NCBI RefSeq assembly: GCF_030687895.1
Contig: NZ_CP117452.1
Span: forward strand, 2,249,501 to 2,313,500
Length of the DNA stretch: 64,000 nucleotides
DNA from: Pseudomonas sp. FP198
GTDB lineage: Bacteria; Pseudomonadota; Gammaproteobacteria; Pseudomonadales; Pseudomonadaceae
Direction: 5' to 3'
Made by a program: the position numbers and the translations under genes. This document shows, piece by piece, positions 47,481 to 56,577 of this stretch (its first letter is position 1; the number at the start of each line of letters is the position of its first letter). The notes below the pieces were generated by a model, which saw only the letters and a list, made by a program, of their open reading frames with translations, had not been told where the DNA came from and ran no database searches.

Positions 47481-49139
47481 ATGGATCATTACACCCCGCG
47501 CGCCTGGCAGCCGCACGAACGGCCGACGCTGCCTGGTTCGCCCTCGACGCCGTTGCATCCCACGTCCAAGCGGCTTGCCTACGCGCTGGTCGGCGTGCTG
47601 GTGGCGTTGACCGGGGGCTTGGGCAATTCGCTGGTGATCGCCAATCTGCCTTATCTGCAAGGTTCCCTGGGGGCGACCACGGCGGAGATGGCCTGGCTGC
47701 CCGCGGCCTACGTCATGACCAACGTCTCGATGAACCTGCTGCTGGTGAAGTTTCGCCAGCAATTCGGCTTGCGCGCGTTTACCGAAGTGTTCCTGGCGCT
47801 TTACGCCCTGGTGACCTTCGGCCATCTGTTCGTCAACGACCTGAACTCGGCGATCGCCGTGCGTGCGGCCCATGGCATGGTCGGTGCGGCCCTCAGCTCC
47901 CTGGGCCTGTATTACATGGTCCAGGCTTTCCCGGCCAAGTGGCGGCTCAAGGCGCTGGTGTTGGGCTTGGGCACTTCGCAGTTGGCGCTGCCAATGGCCC
48001 GGCTGTTCTCTGAAGACCTACTGCAAATCGCCGAATGGCGCGGCTTGTACCTGTTCGAACTGGGCATGGCGCTGCTGTCGCTGGGCTGCGTGCTGCTGCT
48101 CAAGTTGCCGCCGGGTGATCGCTTCAAGACCTTTGAAAAACTCGACTTCCTGACCTTCACCGTGCTCGCCAGCGGCGTCGCCTTGCTGTGCGCGGTGTTG
48201 TCGCTGGGGCGCATCGACTGGTGGTTGGAAGCGCCATGGATCGGCGTGGCCTCGGCGGCTTCCATCGTGCTGATCATGGCAGGCCTGGCGATCGAACATA
48301 ACCGCAGCAATCCGATGCTGATGACGCGTTGGCTCGGCAGCGGGGTGATGATCCGCCTGGCCCTGGCGGTGATTCTGATCCGCATGGTGACCTCGGAACA
48401 ATCCACCGGAGCGGTGGGTTTCCTGCAAACGCTGAACATGAGCAGTCAGCAGATGCACAGCCTTTACGTGGTGATGCTGATCGGCAGTATCGCCGGGCTG
48501 GTGACCAGCGCGCTGACGATCAACCCGGCGCACCTGTTCATGCCGCTGATCATTTCCCTGGCCTTGATGGCCACGGGGTCGGTGATGGACAGTTATTCGA
48601 ACAACCTGAGCCGTCCACAAAACATGTATTTCAGCCAGTTCCTGCTGGCATTCGGCAGCACGTTCTTCCTTGGGCCGACGATGATCCTGGGGGTGCGCAA
48701 TGTGCTGACCAACCCGCGAAACCTGGTGAGTTTTTCCGTGCTGTTCGGGATCTGCCAGAGCCTCGGCGGTCTGGTAGGGGCCGCGGTGCTCGGCACGTTC
48801 CAGGTGGTGCGCGAGAAATTCTATTCCAGCCATCTGGTGGAGAACCTGAGTCAGTTCGACCCTCGCGTCGCCGCACGGGTGGACAGCGGCGGTTCGGCGG
48901 TGGGCTCGCTGATTGCCGATCCGGGCCTGCGTCACCTGCAGGGCCTTCGCAGCCTTGCTGCGGCCGCTACCCGCGAAGCCAACATACTGGCCTATAACGA
49001 TGTGTTCATGCTGATCGCGGTGATTGCCGTGCTGACGATGATCTGGATTTCCATTCGTGCGCTGTGGCTGATGAGCACCACTCAGCCCGCCGCAGCGCCT
49101 GCTCCTTCGCCACAACCCAGCGGTGCCACTTCTCCATGA
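47481..49139 (+). CDS. MFS multidrug exporter, DHA2-type
   Basis: 552-residue membrane protein with about 14 hydrophobic helices. The first (R-L-A-Y-A-L-V-G-V-L-V-A-L-T-G-G-L-G-N), the motif-like W-L-P-A-A-Y-V-M-T-N near residue 72 and R-A-A-H-G-M-V-G-A-A-L near 128 are of the EmrB/DHA2 type that work with a HlyD adaptor. A polar Pro-rich N-terminal extension (about 30 residues) and a Pro/Ala-rich tail flank it. Its stop overlaps the HlyD-type start by 4 bases. No outer-membrane factor gene is close. Confidence 0.88.
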   Translation: MDHYTPRAWQPHERPTLPGSPSTPLHPTSKRLAYALVGVLVALTGGLGNSLVIANLPYLQGSLGATTAEMAWLPAAYVMTNVSMNLLLVKFRQQFGLRAFTEVFLALYALVTFGHLFVNDLNSAIAVRAAHGMVGAALSSLGLYYMVQAFPAKWRLKALVLGLGTSQLALPMARLFSEDLLQIAEWRGLYLFELGMALLSLGCVLLLKLPPGDRFKTFEKLDFLTFTVLASGVALLCAVLSLGRIDWWLEAPWIGVASAASIVLIMAGLAIEHNRSNPMLMTRWLGSGVMIRLALAVILIRMVTSEQSTGAVGFLQTLNMSSQQMHSLYVVMLIGSIAGLVTSALTINPAHLFMPLIISLALMATGSVMDSYSNNLSRPQNMYFSQFLLAFGSTFFLGPTMILGVRNVLTNPRNLVSFSVLFGICQSLGGLVGAAVLGTFQVVREKFYSSHLVENLSQFDPRVAARVDSGGSAVGSLIADPGLRHLQGLRSLAAAATREANILAYNDVFMLIAVIAVLTMIWISIRALWLMSTTQPAAAPAPSPQPSGATSP

Positions 49140-50269
49140 CCGAGCCGACCACCACGACCACCAATGCCATCGCCGATACGCCGGAAGACCAGGCGCCTCC
49201 TGCCGCTCCGGTGACAAAACCGCGCTCCTTGCGAGTGCGGATGCTTTCATCCCTCGGATTCGCCGCAGTGGCGATTGTCGGCGTGCTGGTGGTGCTTTAC
49301 GCCTGGCAATTGCCGCCGTTCAGCAGCGCCGTGGAAACCACTGAAAATGCCTTGGTGCGCGGGCAGGTGACGATCATCGGGCCGCAGCTCAGTGGTTATG
49401 TCCATGAAGTCCCGGTGCAGGATTTCCAGTTCGTCAAGGCCGGCGATCTGCTGGTGCGCCTGGATGACCGCATCTACCGGCAACGGCTCGACCAGGCGCT
49501 GGCGCAACTGGCGGTGCAACAGGCGGCCCTGGCCAACGTCGTACAGCAGCGCAACAGCGCCGAGGCGACCATCAAGCTGCGCCAGGCCGCGCTGGCCGAC
49601 AGCCAGGCCCAGGCCCACAAAGCCGCCGCCGACCTGCGCCGCAACGAGGCGTTGGTAAAGGACGGTTCGGTGTCCAGGCGTGAACTGGATATCAGCCGCG
49701 CCGCCAGCGCCCAAGCCACCGCGGCCGTCGCCCAGGCCCAGGCCAGCCTGGAAATTGCCCGTCAGGACCGGCAAACCGTCATCGTCAACCGCGGCTCCCT
49801 GGAAGCCGCCGTCGCCAGCGCCGAGGCGGCGGTGCAACTGGCGCGCATCGACCTGTCCAACACTCGCGTGCTGGCGCCACGGGACGGTCAACTGGGGCAG
49901 ATCGGCGTGCGCCTGGGCGCCTACGTCAATTCCGGGGCGCAGTTGATGGCGCTGGTGCCGAACCAGAAGTGGGTGATCGCCAACCTCAAGGAAACCCAGA
50001 TGGACAAGGTGCGGGTCGGCCAGCCGGCAAGCTTCACCGTGGATGCCCTCGGCCATCGCCGATTCCAGGGGCATATCGAACGCATTTCCCCGGCCACCGG
50101 CTCGGAGTTCAGCCTGTTGCAGGCCGACAACGCCACCGGCAATTTCGTCAAGATATCCCAGCGTGTACCGGTTCGTATCACGGTGGATCCGGGCCAGCCC
50201 GAAAGCGAGCGGCTGCGACCGGGTATGTCGGTGGTAGTGAGCATCGATACCGCCGCCGAACAACAATGA
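49136..50269 (+). CDS. HlyD/EmrA family periplasmic adaptor
   Basis: 377-residue membrane-fusion protein: one transmembrane helix (about 42-62), then a beta-barrel/lipoyl part (N-A-L-V-R-G-Q-V-T-I-I-G-P-Q-L-S-G-Y near 77), a coiled coil of two long Ala/Gln-rich helices (about 120-225), the second lipoyl half (L-A-P-R-D-G-Q-L-G near 247) and beta-barrel to the end. With the preceding transporter it forms an EmrAB-like exporter, presumably borrowing a TolC-like channel encoded elsewhere. Start chosen by the ATGA overlap. Confidence 0.92.
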   Translation: MTEPTTTTTNAIADTPEDQAPPAAPVTKPRSLRVRMLSSLGFAAVAIVGVLVVLYAWQLPPFSSAVETTENALVRGQVTIIGPQLSGYVHEVPVQDFQFVKAGDLLVRLDDRIYRQRLDQALAQLAVQQAALANVVQQRNSAEATIKLRQAALADSQAQAHKAAADLRRNEALVKDGSVSRRELDISRAASAQATAAVAQAQASLEIARQDRQTVIVNRGSLEAAVASAEAAVQLARIDLSNTRVLAPRDGQLGQIGVRLGAYVNSGAQLMALVPNQKWVIANLKETQMDKVRVGQPASFTVDALGHRRFQGHIERISPATGSEFSLLQADNATGNFVKISQRVPVRITVDPGQPESERLRPGMSVVVSIDTAAEQQ

Positions 50270-50360
50270 TCAGGAAAAACCGACGTTTTCCGCGCAGGGA
50301 ACGCGTCACTCACGCGGGAGTCGTAACCTCCATGCGCCTCTGACCCTCCATGGAGAACCA

Positions 50361-51845
50361 ATGAATCTGGAAGTCCCAAGCACCGATACCAATCGCCGCC
50401 AATTGCTGCAGATCATCGCCGGGCTGTCGGATGGCGTGATGCTGATCGAAGTCGACCAGACGATTGCCTGGGCCAACGAAGCAGCGTTGGCCATGCACGG
50501 AGTCAAGGAGCTTGGCGAGTTGGGCAGCAATGCCAAGGAGTACGCCCGGCGTTTCAACTTGCGTTATCGCAACAACCATTCGCTGCCCGAAGACAACTAC
50601 CCCATCGCCCGCGTCGCTCGCGGCGACGAGTTCAGCGATGTGCTGGTGGAGGTCACGCCGGTGGCCGATCCGGACCGCACCTGGGTGCACCGCATCCGCA
50701 GCATGGTGCTGACCGACCGCAACGACGAGCCGGAATACCTGGTGCTGATTCTCAGCGATGCCACGGAATGGGCCAGCGCCGAACAGCGCTTCGAGAAAAC
50801 CTTCGGCGCCAACCCCGCACCGGCGGTGATCTGCCGTCTCAGCGATTTGCGTTATATCAAGGTCAACGCGGGTTTCCTGGAAATGACCGGCTATAGCCGC
50901 GAAGAGGTGATCGGGCGTTCGGTGTATGAACTGGATGTGCTCGAGGCTGCCGAAAAGCGTGGCCTGGCCGTTGAGCGCCTGGGGCAGGGCGCGACCATCC
51001 CGCAGATGCAGGCCGAGCTGCGCTTGCCCGATGGCACCAGCAAACAGGTGATCGTCGCCGGCCAGCCGCTGGACCTGCACGATGAAGACTGCATGCTGTT
51101 TTCGTTCATGGACATGGAGCCGCGGCGCAAGGCCGAAACGGCGCTGCGCCAGAGCGAGGAGCGCTTTGCCAAGTCGTTCCGGCTGTCGCCGGTGCCGACG
51201 CTGATCTGCAGCGCAGAACTGCAATTGGCGGAAATCAACGAGGCCTTCCTCCAGGCGACCGGTTATGCCAGCGAAGAGCTGTTGGGCAAGACCGTGGACG
51301 AGATCGGCTTCCTCGAGAAGGAAGCGGCCGCGACGTTGTTCGGGCGCCTGGAAAAGACTGCCACCGTGTCCAGGGTCGACGTCAAGGTGCACAAGAAAGG
51401 CGGGGAGCAGATCGACTGCGAAGTGGCGGCCGATACCGTCATCATCCAGGACAAACCGTGTTTCCTGCTGGTGCTGATGAATATCACCGAACGCAAGCGC
51501 TCGGAGCTGGAGCTGGTGGCGGCCATCGAAGAGGTGATGAAGGACGCGTCGTGGTTCAGCCGCACCCTGATCGAAAAGCTGGCCAATGTGAAGAGCATCA
51601 ATGCGCAGACCCCGACGACCTCTTTCACCGAGCTGACGGCCCGGGAACGTGATGTACTGGGGCTGATTTGCGAGGGTCTGGCGGACAAGGAGATCGCCGC
51701 GCGCTTGAAGCTGGCCCCCAACACCGTGCGCAATCACGTGGCGACGCTGTATTCGAAGCTCGACGTCCATAGCCGTAGCGAGGCAATTGTCTGGGCGCGG
51801 GAACGGGGCTTGTTCGCGAACGAATGGCGAATGAAGGCGCCATGA
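50361..51845 (+). CDS. Triple-PAS LuxR-family transcriptional regulator
   Basis: 494-residue regulator with three PAS domains in order (about 10-130, 140-255, 268-385; each with the N-x-x-F or N-E-A-x-L-x-M-T/H-G entry) and a C-terminal LuxR helix-turn-helix (E-L-T-A-R-E-R-D-V-L-G-L-I-C-E-G-L-A-D near 425, then T-V-R-N-H-V-A-T-L-Y-S-K-L). No receiver domain, so it likely senses a ligand or redox state directly. It starts 91 bases after the HlyD-type gene on the same strand and may control the exporter; AGGAAA-like spacing is not strong. Confidence 0.9.
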   Translation: MNLEVPSTDTNRRQLLQIIAGLSDGVMLIEVDQTIAWANEAALAMHGVKELGELGSNAKEYARRFNLRYRNNHSLPEDNYPIARVARGDEFSDVLVEVTPVADPDRTWVHRIRSMVLTDRNDEPEYLVLILSDATEWASAEQRFEKTFGANPAPAVICRLSDLRYIKVNAGFLEMTGYSREEVIGRSVYELDVLEAAEKRGLAVERLGQGATIPQMQAELRLPDGTSKQVIVAGQPLDLHDEDCMLFSFMDMEPRRKAETALRQSEERFAKSFRLSPVPTLICSAELQLAEINEAFLQATGYASEELLGKTVDEIGFLEKEAAATLFGRLEKTATVSRVDVKVHKKGGEQIDCEVAADTVIIQDKPCFLLVLMNITERKRSELELVAAIEEVMKDASWFSRTLIEKLANVKSINAQTPTTSFTELTARERDVLGLICEGLADKEIAARLKLAPNTVRNHVATLYSKLDVHSRSEAIVWARERGLFANEWRMKAP

Positions 51846-51978
51846 TAGCCAGTGCAAATGCACCTGGCGCGCTGGTGCAAATTCAGGTTCTGCTCAGGCC
51901 CCAACGTCCTTAGGCTGGGAGGGTGCGGCATTGCTGTTGATGTCGCGTCCCCACGCAACAGTCAAGGAATACGCCACG

Positions 51979-52074
51979 ATGTGCAGCAAACCGTTCAAAT
52001 GCGAGATCGACAGGACGTCTTCGGGAGCCAGGAGGCCGGGCATGGCCACCGGTCATTTGCGACTTCGAAGCTGA
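51979..52074 (+). CDS. Possible 31-residue peptide upstream of the DUF1652 gene
   Basis: A short frame (M-C-S-K-P-F-K-C-E-I-D-R-T) with AAGGAA about 11 bases before its ATG; it ends 9 bases before the DUF1652 start. Two Cys and a basic tail, no family resemblance. It could be a leader peptide, a small protein or chance. Confidence 0.25.
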   Translation: MCSKPFKCEIDRTSSGARRPGMATGHLRLRS

Positions 52075-52083
52075 GGTGCATAG

Positions 52084-52332
52084 ATGACCCATCTGGCTCC
52101 GTTACGTACCCGACTCGAGCAAAGCTTTGCACCGCTGGCCTGTGAATGCAGCCTCAATGGCGACGGCACGCTGACCATTCGCCTGTATCGCCAGGAAAGC
52201 GGCGAGGTCGACCTGGTGGTGAGCGGCATGAGCGTCGACAGCATCCGCTCCGAGGAAGGCTTGAACAAGCTGATCGATGAACTGCGCTATGAGCTGTACA
52301 ACACGCCGCTGCATCGCAGCGATCCGGCCTAG
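52084..52332 (+). CDS. DUF1652 domain-containing protein
   Basis: 82-residue protein of the DUF1652 family, nearly confined to Pseudomonas. Visible features: E-C-S-L-N-G-D-G-T-L-T-I-R-L-Y near residue 20, V-V-S-G-M-S-V-D-S-I-R-S near 45, and a terminal helix L-I-D-E-L-R-Y-E-L. GAGGTG lies shortly before its ATG. Function unknown; predicted cytosolic. Confidence 0.87.
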   Translation: MTHLAPLRTRLEQSFAPLACECSLNGDGTLTIRLYRQESGEVDLVVSGMSVDSIRSEEGLNKLIDELRYELYNTPLHRSDPA

Positions 52333-52353
52333 CCTCAAGCCTGACGGGATCCT

Positions 52354-52484
52354 GTGGCGAGGGAGCTTGCTCCCGCTGGATCGCGCAGCGATCCCAAACC
52401 TGTCGAATCGGCAGTCCCCAGGCACACCGCGTCTAACAGCTTGCGACTGCTGCGCAGCCGAGCGGGAGCAAGCTCCCTCGCCAC
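52354..52484. repeat. REPIN, family B
   Basis: Inverted pair between the convergent DUF1652 and sensor kinase genes; the inner arms are ggatcgcgcagcgatcc on the left and gctgcgcagc on the right. Confidence 0.92.
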
Positions 52485-52515
52485 GGGGACCGCGTCGTCA
52501 ATGGGGGCTGCGTAA

Positions 52516-53901
52516 TCAAAGCAACGTCGCCCGACAATCCAGCGCCAACCGCGCCCCGCCCAGCTCGCTGCGATCCACTTCCAGGGTAAATCCGTGCAAG
52601 GTGACAATCGCCGCGACGATCGACAGGCCCAGGCCGAAGCCGCCGTGCTGGCTGCTGCCCTCGGCGCGGTAGAAGCGCCGGAACACCGCCTTGCGTTCCG
52701 CCTCGGGAATGCCAGGGCCTGAGTCGAGCACTTCGATGCGGCTGCTGTCGCCCTGGTCGACACCCCGCAGGATCACCTCGCCGCCCGATGGGGTGAATTT
52801 GATCGAATTGCTCAACAGGTTCGATACCGCCTCGAACAACAATGCCCGGTCACCGTTGAGCAAGGGTAGGGTGTCGGGCACTTCCAGCTTGAACACCAGC
52901 TCGCGTTCTTCGGCCAGCGGCAGATAGAAGTCATGCAATTCCTGCAACAACTGCAGCGGATCCAGACGCACGAAACCGGAGCGGCGCTGCTGGTCCTCCA
53001 GTTCCGAGATCCGCAACAGACCGCGAAACCGCGCCATCAGCGTATCGGTCTCGGCGATCACCTGATCCATCTGCAACGCCTCCGGGGAGCCGTCCGCGGC
53101 CTCCTGCTGGATGCGATAGAGCTGGGCACGCAGGCGCGTCAGCGGGGTGCGCAAGTCATGGGCGATGTTGTCGCAGACGCCCTTGACCTCATTCATCAGC
53201 CGTTCGATGCGATCGAGCATGGCATTGACGATGGCTGCCAGCATGTCCAGTTCATCGCGACGGCTCGACAGCGGCAGGCGATGGGTCAGGTCGCCGGCGA
53301 CGATGGCTTCCGCGCTGGCCTGCAAGGCGCGGATACGCCGCAGCGGCCGGCGACGCAACAGGTGCCAGCCGGCGATGCCCGGCAGGATGGTCAACGAGAC
53401 CCCCCAGAGCAGCGCGTGCAGGATGATGCGGGTCACGGCGAACAGCGAGCCGTTGTCCCGCGCCAATACCAGCCAGCGGCCATCCTGGGTCCGGGTCGCG
53501 ACCGCGTCGCAACTGTCGGAGGGGATCATCGGGTCGTCGGAGTCGACGCAGCCACCGAGCATATGGATCTTGCCGTCCAGCGGCAGGTCGGCGGGGATGC
53601 GCTGGATCGGTCCGCTCAGATGGCGCAGTTGCGGGTCGAACAGGCCGTAGGCGTCGACGCCGCGTTCATCCAGCGACAGGCTGGCCATGAGCGCGTCTTC
53701 CAGCTGTTCGCCATGGATACGCGCGAACAGGTGCTGGCGCTGCATCAGGGAATGCTTGGCGAGGCTGTCGAGGTAGCCGAACACCTCGTAATACATGACC
53801 CCCATCAGGATCGCGCTCCAGATCACGAACAGCGAACTGTACAGCGCCAGCAGGCGGCTGCTGGAAGAACGCCAGCCCTTAGCGGGGTTCAGCAATGACA
53901 T
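52516..53901 (-). CDS. Sensor histidine kinase
   Basis: 461-residue inner-membrane kinase. Transmembrane helices near 16-38 and 162-183 enclose a periplasmic domain of about 120 residues with two Cys (G-G-C-V-D and S-D-S-C-D) that could form a disulfide. HAMP, then the phosphorylated His at about 249 (I-A-H-D-L-R-T-P-L-T-R), N-L-L-S-N-S-I-K-F, D-S-G-P-G-I-P and G-F-G-L-G-L-S boxes. Its start overlaps the regulator gene by 23 bases. Signal unknown. Located beside hcnABC but transcribed away from it. Confidence 0.92.
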   Translation of the reverse strand: MSLLNPAKGWRSSSSRLLALYSSLFVIWSAILMGVMYYEVFGYLDSLAKHSLMQRQHLFARIHGEQLEDALMASLSLDERGVDAYGLFDPQLRHLSGPIQRIPADLPLDGKIHMLGGCVDSDDPMIPSDSCDAVATRTQDGRWLVLARDNGSLFAVTRIILHALLWGVSLTILPGIAGWHLLRRRPLRRIRALQASAEAIVAGDLTHRLPLSSRRDELDMLAAIVNAMLDRIERLMNEVKGVCDNIAHDLRTPLTRLRAQLYRIQQEAADGSPEALQMDQVIAETDTLMARFRGLLRISELEDQQRRSGFVRLDPLQLLQELHDFYLPLAEERELVFKLEVPDTLPLLNGDRALLFEAVSNLLSNSIKFTPSGGEVILRGVDQGDSSRIEVLDSGPGIPEAERKAVFRRFYRAEGSSQHGGFGLGLSIVAAIVTLHGFTLEVDRSELGGARLALDCRATLL

Positions 53902-54562
53902 AGCCGGAGCCTCGTACCGTGCGAATCAGCGGTTCCAGGCCCGGCGGGTCGATCTTCTTGCGCAGGCGACCGATGTGGACGTCGATCAGGTTGGTGCCCG
54001 GGTCGAAGTGATAACCCCAGACTTCTTCGAAAATCATCATGCGCGAGAGGATCTGGCCACTGTTGCGCATCAGAAATTCCAGCAACTTGTACTCGGTCGG
54101 CAGCAGGCTCAGCAACTGGCCGTTGCGGCTGGCCTCGCGGCTGATCAGGTTCAGCTCCAGGTCCGCCACCCGCAGCACGGTTTCCGGCTCGCGGGCGCCG
54201 TTGTTGCGGCGCAGCAGCACTTCGACCCGGGCGGCCATTTCGTCGGTGGCGAACGGCTTGGTCAGGTAATCGTCGCCGCCGGCCCGCAAGCCACGCACCC
54301 GCTCGTCGACATCGGAGAGGGCGCTGATCATCAGGATCGGCGTGGCCACGCCCATGCTGCGCAACTGGGTGACGATGACCAGGCCGTCGAGCTCGGGCAG
54401 CATGCGGTCGAGGGTGATCAGGTCATAGTCACCGCTGACAGCCCGTTCCAGGCCCTCGCGGCCGTTGTCGACCCAGTCGACGTCCAGGCCGTTGCGGGTC
54501 AGTTCGGCGACGATTTCACGGGCGGTCACGGCGTCGTCTTCGATGGTCAGGATACGGTTCAT
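53879..54562 (-). CDS. OmpR-family response regulator
   Basis: 227-residue regulator with receiver domain (E8-D9-D10, phospho-acceptor D52 in T-L-D-R-M-L-P, Lys in Y-L-T-K-P-F) and winged-helix output domain (E-Y-K-L-L-E-F-L-M-R-N-S-G near 150, R-G-S-G-Y-V near the end). Start at M-N-R-I-L-T-I-E-D-D; the frame's 33 upstream residues are not family-like. Cognate partner of the overlapping kinase. Its promoter lies in the same ~270-base gap as that of hcnA, divergent. Confidence 0.93.
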   Translation of the reverse strand: MNRILTIEDDAVTAREIVAELTRNGLDVDWVDNGREGLERAVSGDYDLITLDRMLPELDGLVIVTQLRSMGVATPILMISALSDVDERVRGLRAGGDDYLTKPFATDEMAARVEVLLRRNNGAREPETVLRVADLELNLISREASRNGQLLSLLPTEYKLLEFLMRNSGQILSRMMIFEEVWGYHFDPGTNLIDVHIGRLRKKIDPPGLEPLIRTVRGSGYVIAEPR

Positions 54563-54664
54563 GGGCGTTACCGGTTGGGAAGTGGAGCTATTGCGCAGCA
54601 TTCTGCCAAAGATTACCTGTCGGCTTTCTGAAAAAAAGTTCATGGGCGCCGGCAAATGCATTCC

Positions 54665-54678
54665 CTGGCCTGGATCAA
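54665..54678 (+). promoter_or_regulatory. Possible ANR (FNR-like) box upstream of hcnA
   Basis: CTGGC-N4-ATCAA matches the ANR pattern TTGAT-N4-ATCAA perfectly in the right half only. If it is centred at -41.5, transcription would start near 54713, and CATATT/TAACAT around 54700-54709 falls at -10. hcnA in fluorescent pseudomonads is known to be ANR-activated under low oxygen, which supports reading this site so. Confidence 0.5.
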
Positions 54679-54797
54679 TACTTCGTCACAAATAATCCCT
54701 AACATATTCCGGCACGCACCATCATGCTGCGTCCCTCGCTGTGTTCTGCCGCGCTGTCGCTGGCGAGCACTGACGAGAAGCGGGTGGCAAGTGGCGC

Positions 54798-54827
54798 AAG
54801 GAGCCGAGACCTACTGAACCTTAAGGA
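54798..54827 (+). promoter_or_regulatory. Candidate RsmA/RsmE-binding AAGGA motifs in the hcnA leader
   Basis: AAGGA occurs at 54798-54802 and again at 54823-54827, the latter within the likely Shine-Dalgarno of hcnA. The GacS/GacA cascade controls hcnA translation through Rsm proteins binding A-N-GGA motifs in the leader of related species; these sites fit that pattern. Confidence 0.45.
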
Positions 54828-54835
54828 TGAGTCGC

Positions 54836-55162
54836 ATGATCAACTCCGAGAATGTTCTACGCCGTAAATTCGATATTCAACCGCTGAAACGGGCCGACAT
54901 GAGCGTTCGCCTGGACGGCCAGGCTGTCGATGCCGCCGAGGGTGAGACCGTCCTCACCGTGATCCAGGCCATGGGCCAACGCCAGGTGGCCCGCAACGAC
55001 CACGGCCAGGTCAGCGGTGCCTACTGCGGCATGGGCATTTGCCAATGCTGCCTCGTCAGGATCGATGGCCGCCACAAGCGACGGGCCTGCCAGACGCTGG
55101 TCCGACCGGGCATGCAGATCGAAACCCGGGTCAACCGCATTGCCGCAACGGAGGCGCCATGA
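54836..55162 (+). CDS. hcnA: Hydrogen cyanide synthase subunit HcnA
   Basis: 108-residue [2Fe-2S] ferredoxin-like subunit of the membrane-associated enzyme oxidising glycine to HCN and CO2. Cluster cysteines are at C64, C69, C72 (with C71 adjacent) and C85 in Y-C-G-M-G-I-C-Q-C-C and R-R-A-C-Q-T. The N-terminal F-D-I-Q-P-L-K-R-A-D-M is typical of HcnA. The second ATG is chosen because AAGGA lies at proper distance, whereas it abuts the first ATG three codons earlier. Overlaps hcnB by 4 bases (ATGA). Confidence 0.93.
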   Translation: MINSENVLRRKFDIQPLKRADMSVRLDGQAVDAAEGETVLTVIQAMGQRQVARNDHGQVSGAYCGMGICQCCLVRIDGRHKRRACQTLVRPGMQIETRVNRIAATEAP

Positions 55163-56577
55163 ACCTCGATCCGGTGATTGTCGGCGGCGGGCCGGCGGGT
55201 ATGGCGGCGGCCATCGAGCTGGCCGCCAATGGTCTGCGTTGCACGCTGCTCGAAGAAGCGCCACGCCTGGGCGGCGTGGTCTACCGCGGGCCGTTGCGCG
55301 ATGGCGTGAGCCTGGACTACCTGGGGGCGCGTTACAGCCAGGCCCTGGCAAAGCTCCATGGGGAATTCCAGCGCAACGCCGGCCTGATTGATGTGCGACT
55401 GGGCAGTCGGGTCATCGGTGCCGAGGGGTTCCGGGCGCTGATGCTGCTGGACGGCGACGAGCGCCTGCGCGAGGTGGCCTATTCCCAGTTGATCCTGGCA
55501 GCCGGCTGTCATGAACGCAGCGTGCCGTTCCCCGGCTGGACACTGCCGGGGGTGATGATGCTCGGTGGCCTGCAATTGCAGATCAAGAGTGGCGTGGTCA
55601 AGCCGCCGAGCCCGGTGGTGATTGCCGGCACCGGCCCGTTGCTGCCCTTGGTGGCCTGCCAGCTGCACGCCTCGGGCGTCACCGTGGCGGGTGTCTACGA
55701 AGCCTGTGCCTTCGGCAGGATCGCCAAGGAAAGCCTGGCGTTATTGAACAAACCGCAATTATTCCTCGATGGCCTGGGCATGCTGGCGTACCTCAAGCGG
55801 CACCGCATACCGGTGCGTTATGGTTGGGGCGTGGTGCGCGCCGAGGGCGAGGGTGAACTGAGCAGCGTGACCGTTGCGCCTTACTCCGCCGACTGGAAGC
55901 CGGACCTTGGACAGGCCGAGCAGCTGCCGGCCGAGACGCTGGCGGTCGGCTACGGGTTTATCCCGCGCACGCAGTTGAGCCAGCAGATGGGGCTTGACCA
56001 TGGCTTCAGCGAGGACGGCTACCTGCGCGCCATGTCCGATGCCTGGCAGCGCAGCAGCGAAGCGCATATCCACCTGACGGGCGATATGGGCGGGATCCGC
56101 GGCGGTGAAGCGGCCATGTTGAGCGGGCGCATCGCGGCGTTGTCGGTCTTGCTGCAGCGTAATGCCCTCGATGAGGCCACGGCGCTGGGGCGCCGCAGGC
56201 ACTATCAGACCCAATTGGACCGGATCATTCGTTTTCGCGCCGCCGTTGATCGCTACACCCGGCGCGGCGCCGGGCAAACCACGCTGCCAGCCGCCGATAC
56301 AGTGATCTGCCGTTGCGAACACGCCACCCGCGCGGACATCGACCGCGCCCTTGAACAGGGCGTGCAAGACATGGCCAGCCTGAAAATGCGTACCCGGGTG
56401 AGCATGGGCGATTGCCAGGGTCGCCTGTGTGTCGGCTACTGCAGCGACCGCCTGCGCGAAGCTACCGGACGGACCGATGTGGGCTGGCTACGGCCACGTT
56501 TTCCGATCGATCCGATTCCTTTCTCTGCGTTCCGGAACGACGACTCGGAGGCGGTTTCCCATGATCAGGCACTATGA
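55159..56577 (+). CDS. hcnB: Hydrogen cyanide synthase subunit HcnB
   Basis: 472-residue FAD-dependent oxidoreductase subunit. FAD-binding G-G-G-P-A-G at residues 9-14; second dinucleotide fold G-T-G-P-L-L-P-L near 160. A C-terminal Cys-rich region (V-I-C-R-C-E-H-A-T-R-A-D-I near 382 and D-C-Q-G-R-L-C-V-G-Y-C near 416) resembles the BFD-type [2Fe-2S] domain of opine oxidase-like subunits. The end P-I-D-P-I-P-F-S-A-F is characteristic. Coupled on both sides: 4-base overlap with hcnA, 17-base overlap with hcnC. Confidence 0.95.
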   Translation: MNLDPVIVGGGPAGMAAAIELAANGLRCTLLEEAPRLGGVVYRGPLRDGVSLDYLGARYSQALAKLHGEFQRNAGLIDVRLGSRVIGAEGFRALMLLDGDERLREVAYSQLILAAGCHERSVPFPGWTLPGVMMLGGLQLQIKSGVVKPPSPVVIAGTGPLLPLVACQLHASGVTVAGVYEACAFGRIAKESLALLNKPQLFLDGLGMLAYLKRHRIPVRYGWGVVRAEGEGELSSVTVAPYSADWKPDLGQAEQLPAETLAVGYGFIPRTQLSQQMGLDHGFSEDGYLRAMSDAWQRSSEAHIHLTGDMGGIRGGEAAMLSGRIAALSVLLQRNALDEATALGRRRHYQTQLDRIIRFRAAVDRYTRRGAGQTTLPAADTVICRCEHATRADIDRALEQGVQDMASLKMRTRVSMGDCQGRLCVGYCSDRLREATGRTDVGWLRPRFPIDPIPFSAFRNDDSEAVSHDQAL

